A program made the position numbers and the translations under genes. Below are positions 9,193-18,612 of a DNA stretch of 54,975 bases, piece after piece. Source of the stretch: Deltaproteobacteria bacterium (lineage in GTDB: Bacteria > Desulfobacterota > JAFDED01). Below the pieces are notes generated by a model. It made no database searches and had not been told where the DNA came from. It worked only from the letters and a program-made list of their open reading frames with translations. How positions within the stretch are numbered: position 1 is the first letter of the stretch; every line of letters begins with the position of its first letter. Location: positions 1 to 54,975 of the forward strand of contig JAFDED010000015.1 in NCBI GenBank assembly GCA_019310535.1, given 5' to 3'.

Positions 9193-9402
9193 CTATGCGA
9201 TGGTTATGGCAAAATCGGGACACATCAACATGCACATTCCGCACCGGCGGCATCGGGCCATGTCCAATTCTCTGGGCAAAAAGTACCCGCGCTCGTTCAT
9301 GGTGTCGGCTATCTCAAGGGCGTCTACTGGACACTCGGCGGCGCAGATTCCACATCCTTTACAGTACCGGGAATTTATAAACAGGCGAGGATTATCTTCC
9401 AT
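9193..9402 (-). CDS. 2-oxoacid:ferredoxin oxidoreductase delta subunit (2[4Fe-4S] ferredoxin)
   Basis: 69 residues with two complete cluster motifs: CKGCGICAAECP near residue 14 and CRRCGMCMLMCP near residue 50. Serves as the electron-transfer subunit of the adjacent TPP-dependent oxidoreductase. Its start overlaps the end of the beta-subunit gene by 11 nt, so translation is probably coupled. Confidence 0.93.
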   Translation of the reverse strand: MEDNPRLFINSRYCKGCGICAAECPVDALEIADTMNERGYFLPRELDMARCRRCGMCMLMCPDFAITIA

Positions 9403-10243
9403 GGCTGATCACCCCGCATTGCTGCCTGATGATATCCTGAGCCGAAGCAATCCACTCCGGTGCCTCAGCGTCCACAAATTCACCAAGGATAATGTGCTCC
9501 TTATACTTATCCGGCTCCTTATCGTATTGCGCTCGCAAAACGGTCGTTTCCCGGAAAGATTGTAAAATTTCCGACGCCCTGAGACGCTGGTGCGTTGGAC
9601 ACTGGGTGAGTATCTCAATGAAAGCCAGCCCCTTTTTTCTTATCCCTTTGGCAATGGCGCGCACACACGAACGGGCATGGGCGGTCGTCCAGCGGGCTAC
9701 ATATGTTGCACCCGCGGAACGAGTGAGTTCACACAGATCAAAGGCACGCTCCATGTTGCGGTATGGGGTTGTGGTGGTGATTGTTCCCGGCAATGTAGTG
9801 GGCGCTACCTGTCCCCCTGTCATTCCGTAAATACCGTTATTCATGCATATTACTGTGAGGTCGATGTTGCGGCGGCACGCATGGATGAGATGATTGCCCC
9901 CGATTGCTGCCACGTCTCCATCGCCTGCCCAAATGATGACTTTCAAATCGGGATTGCCCATCAATATCCCGGTGGCCACCGCCGGGGTACGGCCATGCAA
10001 GCTCCAGATGGAGTCGAAGGCGAGGTATTGGGAAGCCAGCCGGGCCGCGCATCCCACACCGGTTACGAACACAAACTGTTCTTTTTCCGCCTCCTCGGCC
10101 TGGAGTATTTGATCCACGGCGTACATGGTATAATTCAGCACCTGTCCGTGTCCGCAACCCGGGCACAAAATGGTGGGAAGTCGGTCTCCGGTGGGGCTGG
10201 ATGTCTTTAAGTACTTGAGCATTGGATGTGCCGGTGTTTTCAT
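9392..10243 (-). CDS. 2-oxoacid:ferredoxin oxidoreductase beta subunit (TPP-binding)
   Basis: 283 residues. CPGCGHG near the N-terminus is the usual cluster/TPP motif of KorB-type subunits. The thiamin pyrophosphate motif is read as GDGD followed about 30 residues later by NNGIYGMTGGQ. The subunit decarboxylates a 2-oxoacid (2-oxoglutarate or a branched-chain oxoacid) and transfers the acyl group to CoA with electrons to ferredoxin. The GMTGGQ form is typical of 2-oxoglutarate enzymes, but substrate assignment from sequence is uncertain. Lies 92 bp after the fused gamma-alpha gene and overlaps the ferredoxin subunit. Confidence 0.93.
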   Translation of the reverse strand: MKTPAHPMLKYLKTSSPTGDRLPTILCPGCGHGQVLNYTMYAVDQILQAEEAEKEQFVFVTGVGCAARLASQYLAFDSIWSLHGRTPAVATGILMGNPDLKVIIWAGDGDVAAIGGNHLIHACRRNIDLTVICMNNGIYGMTGGQVAPTTLPGTITTTTPYRNMERAFDLCELTRSAGATYVARWTTAHARSCVRAIAKGIRKKGLAFIEILTQCPTHQRLRASEILQSFRETTVLRAQYDKEPDKYKEHIILGEFVDAEAPEWIASAQDIIRQQCGVISHGR

Positions 10244-10335
10244 TTCAACTCTCGTCTTCTTCAGTTATTATATTTGGATATTTGGGTAGAACAACTGTTA
10301 CCGGTTCCTATCCGCATCATTCTGGATTGGTTGTT

Positions 10336-12108
10336 TCAAGCGGAATCAATGGCTTCCAGGATCAGTTCCGGCGCGTGGATGGTTCCGAGAGAGGGAACGG
10401 GTATAAACGTTTCCACTCGATCCCGCAAGGCTTCCCTGACGGGGTGGATCATCATGCCCAGGTTCATCTCGGGCATTATTATGCTTTTAACTCCGGCCTG
10501 TATCAGATCACGGAGCGTGTCTTCCGGGAAGGGCCATAGTGTCACCAGGCGTATGTAACCAACATCGCGGTTTCCATGTTCGCGGGCCTCCTTAACAGCC
10601 TCCATGGAAGATCGGGAGGGCGCCCCGTAGCAAATGACCACCCGACGGGCTCCTTCGAGAAATCGCGTTTCGATCCTGGCGATCCGGTCGGCGTTATCCT
10701 CAATCTTTCGCGCTTTTCTCCGAACCACATCCAGATGAAGCTCAGAATTATACGCGCTTACCCGTCCATCAGGCATATGGACGAGGCTCACCACATTGAT
10801 TTCATACCCGTCGCCAAAGCCAGCCATCAACGGCACTTCGCGTCCGCCAAGGGGCAGGTAATCCACAGGCGGGATATCGGCCTCCTGAGGCCGGGCACGA
10901 GAGAGCAGCCAGATCTTATCCCGGGGTGGCACCACGATACGCTCTCGCATATGGGCCACTGCTTCATCGGCCAGCATGATAACCGGAACGCGCCATTTTT
11001 CTGCATAGTTAAAGGCCTCCACGGTGAGATCAAACATCTCCTGGACCGAGGCGGGTGCCAGCGCGATGAGACTTCCCTCGCCATGATGCCCCCAGCGCGC
11101 CTGCATAACATCTTCCTGGGAGGAAGTGATGTAGCCCTGGCCGGGACCCGGGCGCTGGACGTCCACGATGACAAAGGGTGTTTCGGTCATGATGGCGAAG
11201 CTGATCGCTTCCTGCATCAGCGAAAATCCCGGGCTCGATGTGGCGGTCATAGCCTTGGCACCGCTCCAAGATGCCCCGATCAAGGAGCAGGCGGAAGCCA
11301 GTTCGTCCTCCATCTGGATGAAATAACCACCGACCTGTGGTATCCGCCTGGCAGCAGCCTCCATAATCTCGCTGGCCGGGGTAATGGGATACCCGGCATA
11401 GCAGCGGCAGCCTGCCATGAGTGCACCCTCCATCACCGCTTCAGACCCCTGGATGAAATACTCTCCCGGCATCAAAACGCCGTCGTCAGTTAAGGCAATT
11501 GATTCCCTTGATCCTTTGGCTGCATCTTCCCGGTCGGTTTGTTCGCTTTCCAGGGCTGCTCCCGACGCATCGAGCGCACTTGCATAGCGGATGCCTTCTC
11601 GAAAAGCTCTGATATTCAGTTCCCAGGTATTTTCAGGGGTAGTATCCCGGATGGCCTGCTCCAGGGCGCCAACGGAAGCTATCTGAGTCAATCGTTGAAG
11701 TGCGCCCAGGGTCACCATGTTCTGCACTTGTGGGCGGCCCAGTGTGTGAGCTATTTGGGCAGTCGGAATTTGAACAATACGGACAGGCAAGTGGGAGAAG
11801 TCGCCCTGGATCGAGTTGGGATCAAGGAGTAGAAGACTTCCCGGCGCCATGTCAGGAGCGTAGGTTTCAAAGGCTGTTCGCGAGAGGGTCACCAGCACAT
11901 CTGAGAATCGGACCCTTGGATAGAGAATCTCCTCATCGGATATCACAACCTCGGAGCGGCAGGCACCGCCCCGAGACTCGGGCCCGTAAGATTGGGTGTT
12001 TACGGTGTTCTTTCCTTCATAGAGGGCGGCGGCCAGGCCGAGGACCTTCCCTGCTGTCACCACGCCCTGCCCTCCGAAGCCAGCTATGCGAATCTGGAAT
12101 TTGCCCAT
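10336..12108 (-). CDS. 2-oxoacid:ferredoxin oxidoreductase, fused gamma-alpha subunit
   Basis: 590 residues made of two normally separate subunits. Residues 1 to about 180 are the gamma subunit (IRIAGFGGQGVVTAGK, then YGPESRGGACRSEV). After a linker rich in charged residues, the alpha subunit starts near residue 210 (GSEAVMEGALMAGC, then YPITPASEIM and TATSSPGFSLMQEA). Gamma-alpha fusions are known for some 2-oxoglutarate:ferredoxin oxidoreductases. AGGAG precedes ATG at 12108. With the beta and delta genes this gives a full enzyme linking a 2-oxoacid to acyl-CoA and reduced ferredoxin, as in reductive or oxidative TCA steps or amino-acid fermentation. Confidence 0.93.
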   Translation of the reverse strand: MGKFQIRIAGFGGQGVVTAGKVLGLAAALYEGKNTVNTQSYGPESRGGACRSEVVISDEEILYPRVRFSDVLVTLSRTAFETYAPDMAPGSLLLLDPNSIQGDFSHLPVRIVQIPTAQIAHTLGRPQVQNMVTLGALQRLTQIASVGALEQAIRDTTPENTWELNIRAFREGIRYASALDASGAALESEQTDREDAAKGSRESIALTDDGVLMPGEYFIQGSEAVMEGALMAGCRCYAGYPITPASEIMEAAARRIPQVGGYFIQMEDELASACSLIGASWSGAKAMTATSSPGFSLMQEAISFAIMTETPFVIVDVQRPGPGQGYITSSQEDVMQARWGHHGEGSLIALAPASVQEMFDLTVEAFNYAEKWRVPVIMLADEAVAHMRERIVVPPRDKIWLLSRARPQEADIPPVDYLPLGGREVPLMAGFGDGYEINVVSLVHMPDGRVSAYNSELHLDVVRRKARKIEDNADRIARIETRFLEGARRVVICYGAPSRSSMEAVKEAREHGNRDVGYIRLVTLWPFPEDTLRDLIQAGVKSIIMPEMNLGMMIHPVREALRDRVETFIPVPSLGTIHAPELILEAIDSA

Positions 12109-12130
12109 GTATTATACTCCTGGTATGGGA

Positions 12131-12820
12131 TCAGAAATCAGTGTTCTTCAATCGTCTGGAGTATGAATTGATGGTATAAAGCGCAGCCACAGGATTATGG
12201 CCCATTACGCGATCCTTAGCCACCAGGACGGTGGTAGGAGCCTGGGAATACTTGAAGAAAAGAGAATCGTGGCCTACACAGAGACCCATTGCGATGTTCA
12301 GTTGGGTGCCTGCATGGTTCAAGAGCTTCGCCTGGCCGATGGGGCTGCACATAGCCTCGAAATCCCCGATGTGGATTTTCTCGTGCTCCTTGATACCGAT
12401 CTCTTCCTTGGGGGTCCGACCGACCTTGCATATCGCCGACACGACCTGAAACCCGTGAGAAAGAAGCAACCGATGCAGGATTCCAGCCTCTCTCTTCAAC
12501 CCTCCACAAAATGCAATACCGAGCTTTTTGAATCCCATTTTTCGGGCGAATTCTATGATCTCCTGTACCCGTGGTTTTGTGGGGAGCGCGACAAACGGTT
12601 TGATATCCCGTTTTGCATAACACTCTGCCTCTTGAATACTGGACTGTCGGGCAAACTCTCGGATTTCTTCTTTTTTATATTCCTTTAGAGTCTCTTGAAA
12701 CACTTTCTTCGGGCTGTGCAAGGTCGGGCAGAAATCGGGACCTGTGCCTTGGGGGGAAGTGCAAATTCGTTCTTGAACTGAGCAGAGAGCACAGCGATAC
12801 AAAACGTCGTGTTTCTCCAT
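12131..12820 (-). CDS. DUF1847 family protein, probable metal-binding
   Basis: 229 residues. The N-terminus is Cys-rich (CALCSVQERIC, then PDFCPTL), as in the DUF1847 family of putative metal-binding proteins. The C-terminal part has FCGGL, a conserved FEAMCSPIGQA and GLCVGHDSLF. Biochemical function is unknown to me. It is the first gene of the minus-strand operon, with only 22 bp to the oxidoreductase gene, so it may assist or regulate that enzyme. A hairpin (TTTACG pairing with CGTAAA, 12834-12858) sits immediately upstream in the mRNA leader. Confidence 0.85.
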   Translation of the reverse strand: MEKHDVLYRCALCSVQERICTSPQGTGPDFCPTLHSPKKVFQETLKEYKKEEIREFARQSSIQEAECYAKRDIKPFVALPTKPRVQEIIEFARKMGFKKLGIAFCGGLKREAGILHRLLLSHGFQVVSAICKVGRTPKEEIGIKEHEKIHIGDFEAMCSPIGQAKLLNHAGTQLNIAMGLCVGHDSLFFKYSQAPTTVLVAKDRVMGHNPVAALYTINSYSRRLKNTDF

Positions 12821-13568
12821 TTTTAGACCCTTTTTACGTTATGCCCATAAGGCGTAAAGCTTAATTTTGATTTTCCAAATGCTCAAGTGCATTCAGAAGA
12901 TTTGAGAAACTGATATTCAGGGACTCGGTTTTGTGATAGGTCTTTTATAGATTACCAGCTTGGGCTCTGAAAGTCAATGCATGTGCCAGACTCGACTCCG
13001 GGGAGAGAAGCAAGGGGGTCACTCCATCTCGTTCAGAGCACTCTTTTTGCGAATCACGATAATATGTATTATATCCAACCCGCAAGGGTATAATTAATGA
13101 GAATCGGAATGCCCGAGATCTTCCTGGCTGCTGTGAGCACACAGAGTGTGAGGATCCAGAGCATTGCGCATTGATCGATATACAATTTCGTAACAACTAT
13201 GCCCTAAAAATATTCTTGACAAATTGTACAAAAAAAGATATTGATTTCGCATGTTAGAGTATTTTGAATGAGAAAATGCACAAAAGGCTTTAAATGGGTC
13301 GGGTTGAATTTTATCTCTATAAAAAAAGATTTTAACGAGATACAGGATAATCCGGATTTTTATATATTCTGTCATCCTGGTAAAAATTCTTCTTCTTTTC
13401 ATGTTTCATTGTGCCTTATAAGGGCAGAGCTGCTTTACAGAATATTTGTTGCATAAGGTGCGGTAAGCAATCATAATCAGCCCATCAACATCAAAACCGC
13501 ATGATGGAAGCATTATAAGCTAGAAAGCGACCTCTTGGAATGATTTAATTATAAGGAGGGGGAGACCT
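12821..13568. other. 748-bp gene-poor region between divergent units
   Basis: No convincing gene. Short open frames here (for example 13268-13456 on the plus strand) lack a ribosome site and family resemblance. It contains the DUF1847 leader hairpin (12834-12858) and a promoter-like pair at 13216-13244 pointing to the LysM gene. AT content rises towards 13560. No tRNA or known small RNA was recognised. Confidence 0.6.
13216..13244 (+). promoter_or_regulatory. Possible promoter upstream of the LysM gene
   Basis: TTGACA at 13216-13221, 17-bp spacer, TATTGA at 13239-13244. The -35 box is perfect but the -10 is weak. If used, it would give a leader of over 300 nt before the LysM gene at 13569. 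Confidence 0.35.
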
Positions 13569-14618
13569 TTGAGACGGTTGATCATCGCATGGTTAGGTAT
13601 TTTGGCGTTAGTTATGCCCCTTCAACTGATGACGAGCGCTAAAGCGCAGGAAGCTCCAACAAGATGGAAGACCATTGAAGAGGGAGGTGTACGATATCAC
13701 ATCATCGTCCGAGGCGACACTCTATGGGACATTTCCGAACATTATTTTGGAAATCCTTTTGATTGGCCCAAGCTTTGGCAGTGGAACGCCCGAATACTTA
13801 ATCCTCACTGGATCTATCCCGGGAACAAAATTCGGTTGACACCTTTTCCAATGAAAGTCGAGGAAGAAAAGGTTGCACCACCACCACCACCACCGCCACC
13901 TGCTGCTCCGGTTGAGGAAGCTCCCCCACCACCGGAGAAATATTTCTTAGCCATAGGCAATTATGGTTCTTTTATTTCTCCTGTACCCGTGGTGCCGGGC
14001 GGGTATATTCAACGTGGAGTCCAAAGAAAGCCATATCTGGGCGATAAAGACTATGTTTATCTTTCTCAGGAGACGGGTATCGGCCTGGAGACCGGCTCTA
14101 TAGTTTACGCATATAGCCAGCCTGAGCCTCTTTACCATCCGATTTCCCGGAAATTCATAGGTTACATGATTAATCTGTTGGGTAGGATTGCCATTCACGA
14201 TTTTCGGGAGGGATTTTATGAGGGCTACATCGAAGAGGCATATAAAGAGATTCCCTTGAAGACGCCTGTAGGGGCTTTTAGTATTCCAGATGCAAAGATC
14301 AAGATTCGCGAAAAAGCTCCCTTTATTGAGGGGACAATAATTGCCACAGGAAATGAAAAAACGGAACTGAGCGAGAATGACCTGGTCTTCCTTGATCGTG
14401 GAAGTGCCAATGGTTTGGAACTCGGGCATGTCCTTTCCATCATCCATGAAGGAGATATCATACAAAAATTTCCCAAAGGTGATTCTGCCCAGCTTCCCTC
14501 GCGCAACATAGGGAAATTAATCATCGTAGGATCAATGGAAAAGACGTCAACCGCGATCATTATGGAAAGTGATGAACCGGTTCATCCGGGGTATAGCTTT
14601 GCCAGTCAAGTGGACTAA
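13569..14618 (+). CDS. Secreted LysM peptidoglycan-binding protein
   Basis: 349 residues. A Sec signal peptide spans residues 1-27 (ending AKAQ), a LysM domain lies at about 43-91 (GDTLWDISEHYFG, then WIYPGNKIRL), and a proline-rich linker at about 104-122. The remaining ~225 residues have no motif I recognise. LysM binds peptidoglycan, so the protein probably acts in the periplasm. It starts with TTG at 13569 behind a very strong AAGGAGGGGGAG at 13553-13564. Proteins with this layout are often found next to dprA and topA in deltaproteobacteria, and both follow here. Confidence 0.9.
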   Translation: MRRLIIAWLGILALVMPLQLMTSAKAQEAPTRWKTIEEGGVRYHIIVRGDTLWDISEHYFGNPFDWPKLWQWNARILNPHWIYPGNKIRLTPFPMKVEEEKVAPPPPPPPPAAPVEEAPPPPEKYFLAIGNYGSFISPVPVVPGGYIQRGVQRKPYLGDKDYVYLSQETGIGLETGSIVYAYSQPEPLYHPISRKFIGYMINLLGRIAIHDFREGFYEGYIEEAYKEIPLKTPVGAFSIPDAKIKIREKAPFIEGTIIATGNEKTELSENDLVFLDRGSANGLELGHVLSIIHEGDIIQKFPKGDSAQLPSRNIGKLIIVGSMEKTSTAIIMESDEPVHPGYSFASQVD

Positions 14619-14687
14619 TTTCAGAAATAGGTTTTGATTAATATCATGCGAGTATTTTTCATTCGCGGTCGGCGTCTATGCTAAATG

Positions 14688-14723
14688 AAAAGGCTTTACC
14701 CCGAACAATTCCTGAAGCCTTTT
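14688..14723 (+). terminator. Hairpin after the LysM gene
   Basis: AAAAGGCTT (14688-14696) pairs perfectly with AAGCCTTTT (14715-14723) across an 18-nt loop, about 70 bp past the stop codon. Nine base pairs without a following T run, so it may be an mRNA 3' end structure rather than a terminator on its own. Confidence 0.4.
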
Positions 14724-14774
14724 CCGGATTAAAGATCGAAATGGCCGCAACCGCGTTTCAGCGATTGAACAGTC

Positions 14775-14797
14775 GCCGGAAGAGCGGCTTTTTTTTT
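14775..14797 (+). terminator. Candidate intrinsic terminator after the LysM gene
   Basis: GCCG (14775-14778), loop GAAGAG, CGGC (14785-14788), followed by nine T. The stem is short but the T tract is strong. Its presence argues against the overlapping 67-codon open frame at 14678-14881 being a gene. Confidence 0.5.
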
Positions 14798-15120
14798 ATC
14801 AATTCCACCATCCATCCTGGACCGCCTTTATTAAATCTAAAGACGCTCGTTCCGGTAGAGGAATTCCACCGTGTGGGTTGATAGTGAAGCCGTTTCATAA
14901 TTCACGAGAAAGAGCCTTTCCTGGGTCTGGCGGAAATTGTGGCGTGGTTATTTCTCATGAGCTGACATAAACATGGCCGGGGAGATGCGAAGCGGGCAAG
15001 TACAGTCTGGCGTCAGAGATTTCATTTGAGAAACGTTTTTTGAAACCGGGAGTTATCCAAAAAAGCTTGACTGAAAACGTACTGACGATATACTAAATAC
15101 ATTAGGAATGTTCATAAGGC

Positions 15121-16221
15121 ATGAAGGAAGAGTGGTATAAATGGTTGGCGCTTGCCCGTATCCCTGGTGTGGGGACAAAAACATACTTACGTCTGATCCG
15201 ACATTTCAGCTCCCCCATGTCCGTCTTTGAAGCCCGGCCGGACCAATTGAAAGCGGTTCCGGATGTGCGTGCACTCCAACTCCCATTAAACCTTGGTCAA
15301 GAAAAAGTCAGGCGCGAGGTAGAACGGGAGATCGCGGTAATGGAGAAAGTCGGTGCCCGACTGGTAACCATAAATGACGATAACTACCCGGTCAATCTGA
15401 GGAAGATTGCAGATCCACCGCCTTTTCTCTATGTCAGGGGTGAATTGCGGCGGAGCGATGACCTGGCAGTTGCCATGGTTGGATCGCGCAATGCATCGGC
15501 CTACGGTGTGCGAGCCTGCCAGCAGCTCAGCAATGACCTGTCGCTGCGGGGTCTTGTTATTATCAGTGGTTTTGCGCGCGGGGTCGACTCCGCGGCGCAC
15601 TGGGGTGCTTTTCAGGCGGGAGGTCGAACAATCGCCGTGCTGGGATGCGGCATAGACGTCATATATCCGCGCGAAAACAAAGATCTGTTTAAAAGGATTG
15701 AGGCTCAAGGAGCCGTGATCACCGAACTACCTCCGGGTGTGCCGCCAGAGCCTGTAAATTTTCCCCGAAGGAATCGAATTATCAGCGGCATGTCTCTTGG
15801 GGTTATCGTGGTGGAGGCCTCTGCCCGAAGTGGTTCCCTGATTACAGCACGTTTGGCGCTGGAGCAAAATCGAGAGGTTTTCGCAGTGCCCGGGATGGTA
15901 AGCTCAACCCGGAGCCAGGGGACACATCATCTGATCAAACAAGGCGCCAAGCTGGTAGAATGTGCCAACGATGTGTTGGAAGAGATCTTTCCCCAGGCAC
16001 TGGCTAACCCGGGCGGCTACGTTCCCAAAGAGATTCCATACGCCGAGCTTTCACCTGAGGCGCGGCGGATACTGGATGTCATGGAACGAGCACCCCTGCA
16101 TATCGATGCACTGCTAAAACAGGCTGGAGTGAGCGCAGGGCTTGCAACCGGTATACTCCTCGAATTGGAACTGAAAGGATATATTAAGCAATTGCCGGGA
16201 AAGCTGTTCGCCAAGCTTTGA
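15121..16221 (+). CDS. dprA: DNA-processing protein DprA
   Basis: 366 residues. DprA loads RecA on incoming single-stranded DNA during natural transformation and is widely conserved even where competence is unproven. An N-terminal helix-hairpin-helix/SAM-like part (residues 1-60) is followed by the Rossmann-type domain with MVGSRNASAYG, SGFARGVDSAAH, LGCGIDVIYP and RNRIISGMS. A C-terminal winged-helix domain begins near residue 300. Immediately precedes topA, a very common bacterial order. Confidence 0.95.
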   Translation: MKEEWYKWLALARIPGVGTKTYLRLIRHFSSPMSVFEARPDQLKAVPDVRALQLPLNLGQEKVRREVEREIAVMEKVGARLVTINDDNYPVNLRKIADPPPFLYVRGELRRSDDLAVAMVGSRNASAYGVRACQQLSNDLSLRGLVIISGFARGVDSAAHWGAFQAGGRTIAVLGCGIDVIYPRENKDLFKRIEAQGAVITELPPGVPPEPVNFPRRNRIISGMSLGVIVVEASARSGSLITARLALEQNREVFAVPGMVSSTRSQGTHHLIKQGAKLVECANDVLEEIFPQALANPGGYVPKEIPYAELSPEARRILDVMERAPLHIDALLKQAGVSAGLATGILLELELKGYIKQLPGKLFAKL

Positions 16222-16286
16222 TTTTTCTAACCCGCCGCTGACGGCGTAAAACGGGTGAAGTATTATCCCGGCAGAATGGAGTAACC

Positions 16287-18590
16287 ATGGCGAAATCACT
16301 GATTATTGTGGAGTCACCAGCTAAGGCGCGGACTCTCAAAAAATATCTTGGAGATCAATTTGTCGTCAAGGCAACTGTAGGGCATGTTATGGATCTTCCC
16401 AAAAGCCGTTTGGCCATCAATATTGAAAAAGGGTACGAACCGGAATATCTCGTTATTCGTGGCAAGCAGAAAATTCTCAATGAGCTCAAAAAAGATGCCG
16501 AGAAATCCGATAAGATTTATCTTGCAACAGACCCTGACAGGGAAGGGGAGGCGATAGCGTTTCATGTCCAGTCGCAAATACGCAGCCAGGAAAAAAGGGG
16601 CAAACCGGTCCACCGGCTTTTATTCAATGACCTGAGCCACAAGACCATCAAAGAGGCCCTGAAGTCCCCAAAGCGGTTGGACGCGAATAAATATGGAGCC
16701 CAACAGGCCCGACGGCTTCTGGATCGATTGGTGGGATACCAGATCAGCCCGCTGTTGTGGAAGAATGTTCGTCACGGCCTGAGCGCCGGAAGGGTTCAAT
16801 CCGCGGCCGTTCGTTTGGTGTGTGTGCGGGAGCAAGAGATCAAGGATTTTGTATCAGAGGAGTATTGGACCATTAACTCCCGCCTTGAGGCCGAGGCGGG
16901 ACAATTCGACGCCCGCTTGGAAAAAGTCGATGGGCGCAAGACCACCATCCGTACACAGGAAGAAGCCGAGGCTATTGTCAAGGGACTTAAAACATGTCCA
17001 TTCCGCATTGAAAAAATCGAACGTAAGGAACGCCTGCGCCACCCAACCGCTCCCTTCATTACCAGCAAGTTGCAGCAGGAGGCTTACCGTAAACTTCGCT
17101 TCCCAGCCCGTAAAACCATGATGTTGGCCCAGCGTCTCTATGAAGGTTTGGAGCTTGGAGATGAAGGCGCGGTGGGACTCATCACCTATATGCGAACCGA
17201 TTCCCCCCGGATTTCTGGAGAAGCTCTTCAAGATGTGCGTGATTACATTGCTAAGAAATACGGGAAAGACGCCCTGCCGGAGCACCCAAGAATGTTCAAG
17301 GGGAGAAAGGGAAGTCAGGAAGCTCACGAAGCTATCCGACCCACTTCCATGGACAGGAGTCCCGAAAGCCTCAAGCCCTTTCTTGACCGCGATACTTTGC
17401 GCCTATATCAGCTCATATGGAATCGATTCGTGGCCAGCCAGATGAAGCCGGCGGTGATGGATATTACCGCCGCTTGGATTTCCGCAGGCAAGAAATTTAC
17501 GCTTAAGGCTACGGGAAATGTCATAAAATACCGCGGATTCATGGTGGTTTATATCGAAGGCCGAGACGAAGAAGAAGAAGACGGGGAAAAGCGTTTACCG
17601 CCGTTGCGGGAGGGGGAAACGCTCACGCTGCTTGAGCTTTTACCCAAGCAACACTTTACCCAGCCGCCGGCCCGTTATACCGAGGCCACCCTCATCAAAG
17701 AACTGGAGGAAAAAGGTATAGGCCGACCCAGCACGTATGCTAGCATTCTGTCGAATGTACGCGATCGAAAGTACGTGGAGGTCATTAAAGGAAGCTTTTA
17801 CCCGACGGAGTTGGGCATACGGGTCAACGACATGCTTGTGGAAAATTTCCCGAATATTCTTAACATCGAGTTTACCGCCCAGATGGAAGAGGAGTTGGAT
17901 CGGGTGGCGTCGGGAAAAATCACATGGGTACAAACTCTGGATGATTTTTATGTCACCTTCAAGCAGGAGATGGAAAAGGCAAAGGTGGCCATGGAGGCCA
18001 TGAGACATGAAAATGTCCCCACAGATATCCCCTGTGAATTATGCGGCCGGCCGATGGTTATCCGCTGGGGCCGCAATGGGGACTTCCTTTCTTGCTCAGG
18101 TTTCCCGAAGTGCAAAAATGCCAAGGATTTCCGCAGGGATAAGGATGGAACCATAATTCCTGAAGATGGGGATCATGGGGAAGAAGAACCAGAGGTTTCT
18201 TCCGATGCTGAGCCATGCGAAAAATGCGGTCGGCCGATGCTTGTAAAAGAAGGAAAGTACGGAAAATTTCTCGCGTGCTCGGGCTACCCTAAATGCAAAA
18301 ATACGCGTTCAATGGTGCGCACGAGGGATCCTGAGCCGATGGGTATTCAGTGCCCTCAATGCAAAGAGGGTGAGATTCATAAAAAGTCCTCGCGTCGAGG
18401 AAAGACTTTCTTTGGCTGCAACCGGTATCCAAAATGCCAGTACGCTTTGTGGGACCGCCCAGTGCCCGATGCGTGCCCACACTGCGGCTTCCCTTTGCTG
18501 GTGGAGAAAAAGGGGCGGAAAGGCTTCAGACTGGAATGCCCGCAGAACGGTTGCGGATACTCAAAACCGGGTGAAATATCCGAATCGTAA
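16287..18590 (+). CDS. topA: DNA topoisomerase I
   Basis: 767 residues, type IA topoisomerase that relaxes negative supercoils. The TOPRIM domain is at the N-terminus ([11 protein letters not shown], and acidic metal motif [12 protein letters not shown]). The active-site tyrosine is in [10 protein letters not shown] near residue 300. The C-terminus carries four Cys4 zinc-ribbon repeats: [45 protein letters not shown] and [18 protein letters not shown] precedes ATG 16287. The 65-bp gap after dprA holds a small hairpin (CGCCG-CTGA-CGGCG). trmFO follows by 22 bp. Confidence 0.97.
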   Translation: MAKSLIIVESPAKARTLKKYLGDQFVVKATVGHVMDLPKSRLAINIEKGYEPEYLVIRGKQKILNELKKDAEKSDKIYLATDPDREGEAIAFHVQSQIRSQEKRGKPVHRLLFNDLSHKTIKEALKSPKRLDANKYGAQQARRLLDRLVGYQISPLLWKNVRHGLSAGRVQSAAVRLVCVREQEIKDFVSEEYWTINSRLEAEAGQFDARLEKVDGRKTTIRTQEEAEAIVKGLKTCPFRIEKIERKERLRHPTAPFITSKLQQEAYRKLRFPARKTMMLAQRLYEGLELGDEGAVGLITYMRTDSPRISGEALQDVRDYIAKKYGKDALPEHPRMFKGRKGSQEAHEAIRPTSMDRSPESLKPFLDRDTLRLYQLIWNRFVASQMKPAVMDITAAWISAGKKFTLKATGNVIKYRGFMVVYIEGRDEEEEDGEKRLPPLREGETLTLLELLPKQHFTQPPARYTEATLIKELEEKGIGRPSTYASILSNVRDRKYVEVIKGSFYPTELGIRVNDMLVENFPNILNIEFTAQMEEELDRVASGKITWVQTLDDFYVTFKQEMEKAKVAMEAMRHENVPTDIPCELCGRPMVIRWGRNGDFLSCSGFPKCKNAKDFRRDKDGTIIPEDGDHGEEEPEVSSDAEPCEKCGRPMLVKEGKYGKFLACSGYPKCKNTRSMVRTRDPEPMGIQCPQCKEGEIHKKSSRRGKTFFGCNRYPKCQYALWDRPVPDACPHCGFPLLVEKKGRKGFRLECPQNGCGYSKPGEISES

Positions 18591-18612
18591 CAACAGGAAC
18601 CCGACGTCCCAA

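Larger units (their letters stand above)
14619..15120. other. 502-bp intergenic region between the LysM gene and dprA
   Basis: Holds the two hairpins at 14688-14723 and 14775-14797 and no supported gene. The final 200 bp before dprA show no clear -35/-10 pair, and no strong ribosome site stands before ATG 15121 (AGGAATG at 15104-15110 is closest). Confidence 0.5.

Noticed and set aside
8720..9565. 281-codon plus-strand open frame opposite the nicotinamidase-like and ferredoxin genes
   Set aside because: Antisense to three recognised genes with intact motifs; no protein family resemblance.
10576..11493. 305-codon plus-strand open frame
   Set aside because: Antisense to the gamma-alpha oxidoreductase subunit; long only because of codon bias.
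13000..13060. tRNA-like segment (ACTCGACTCCGGGG)
   Set aside because: No acceptor stem, D-arm or anticodon arm could be assembled around it.
13268..13456. 62-codon frame in the 748-bp gap
   Set aside because: AT-rich, no ribosome site; more likely part of a leader.
14678..14881. 67-codon plus-strand open frame after the LysM gene
   Set aside because: Overlaps a hairpin and a T-tract terminator, has no ribosome site and no recognisable domain.
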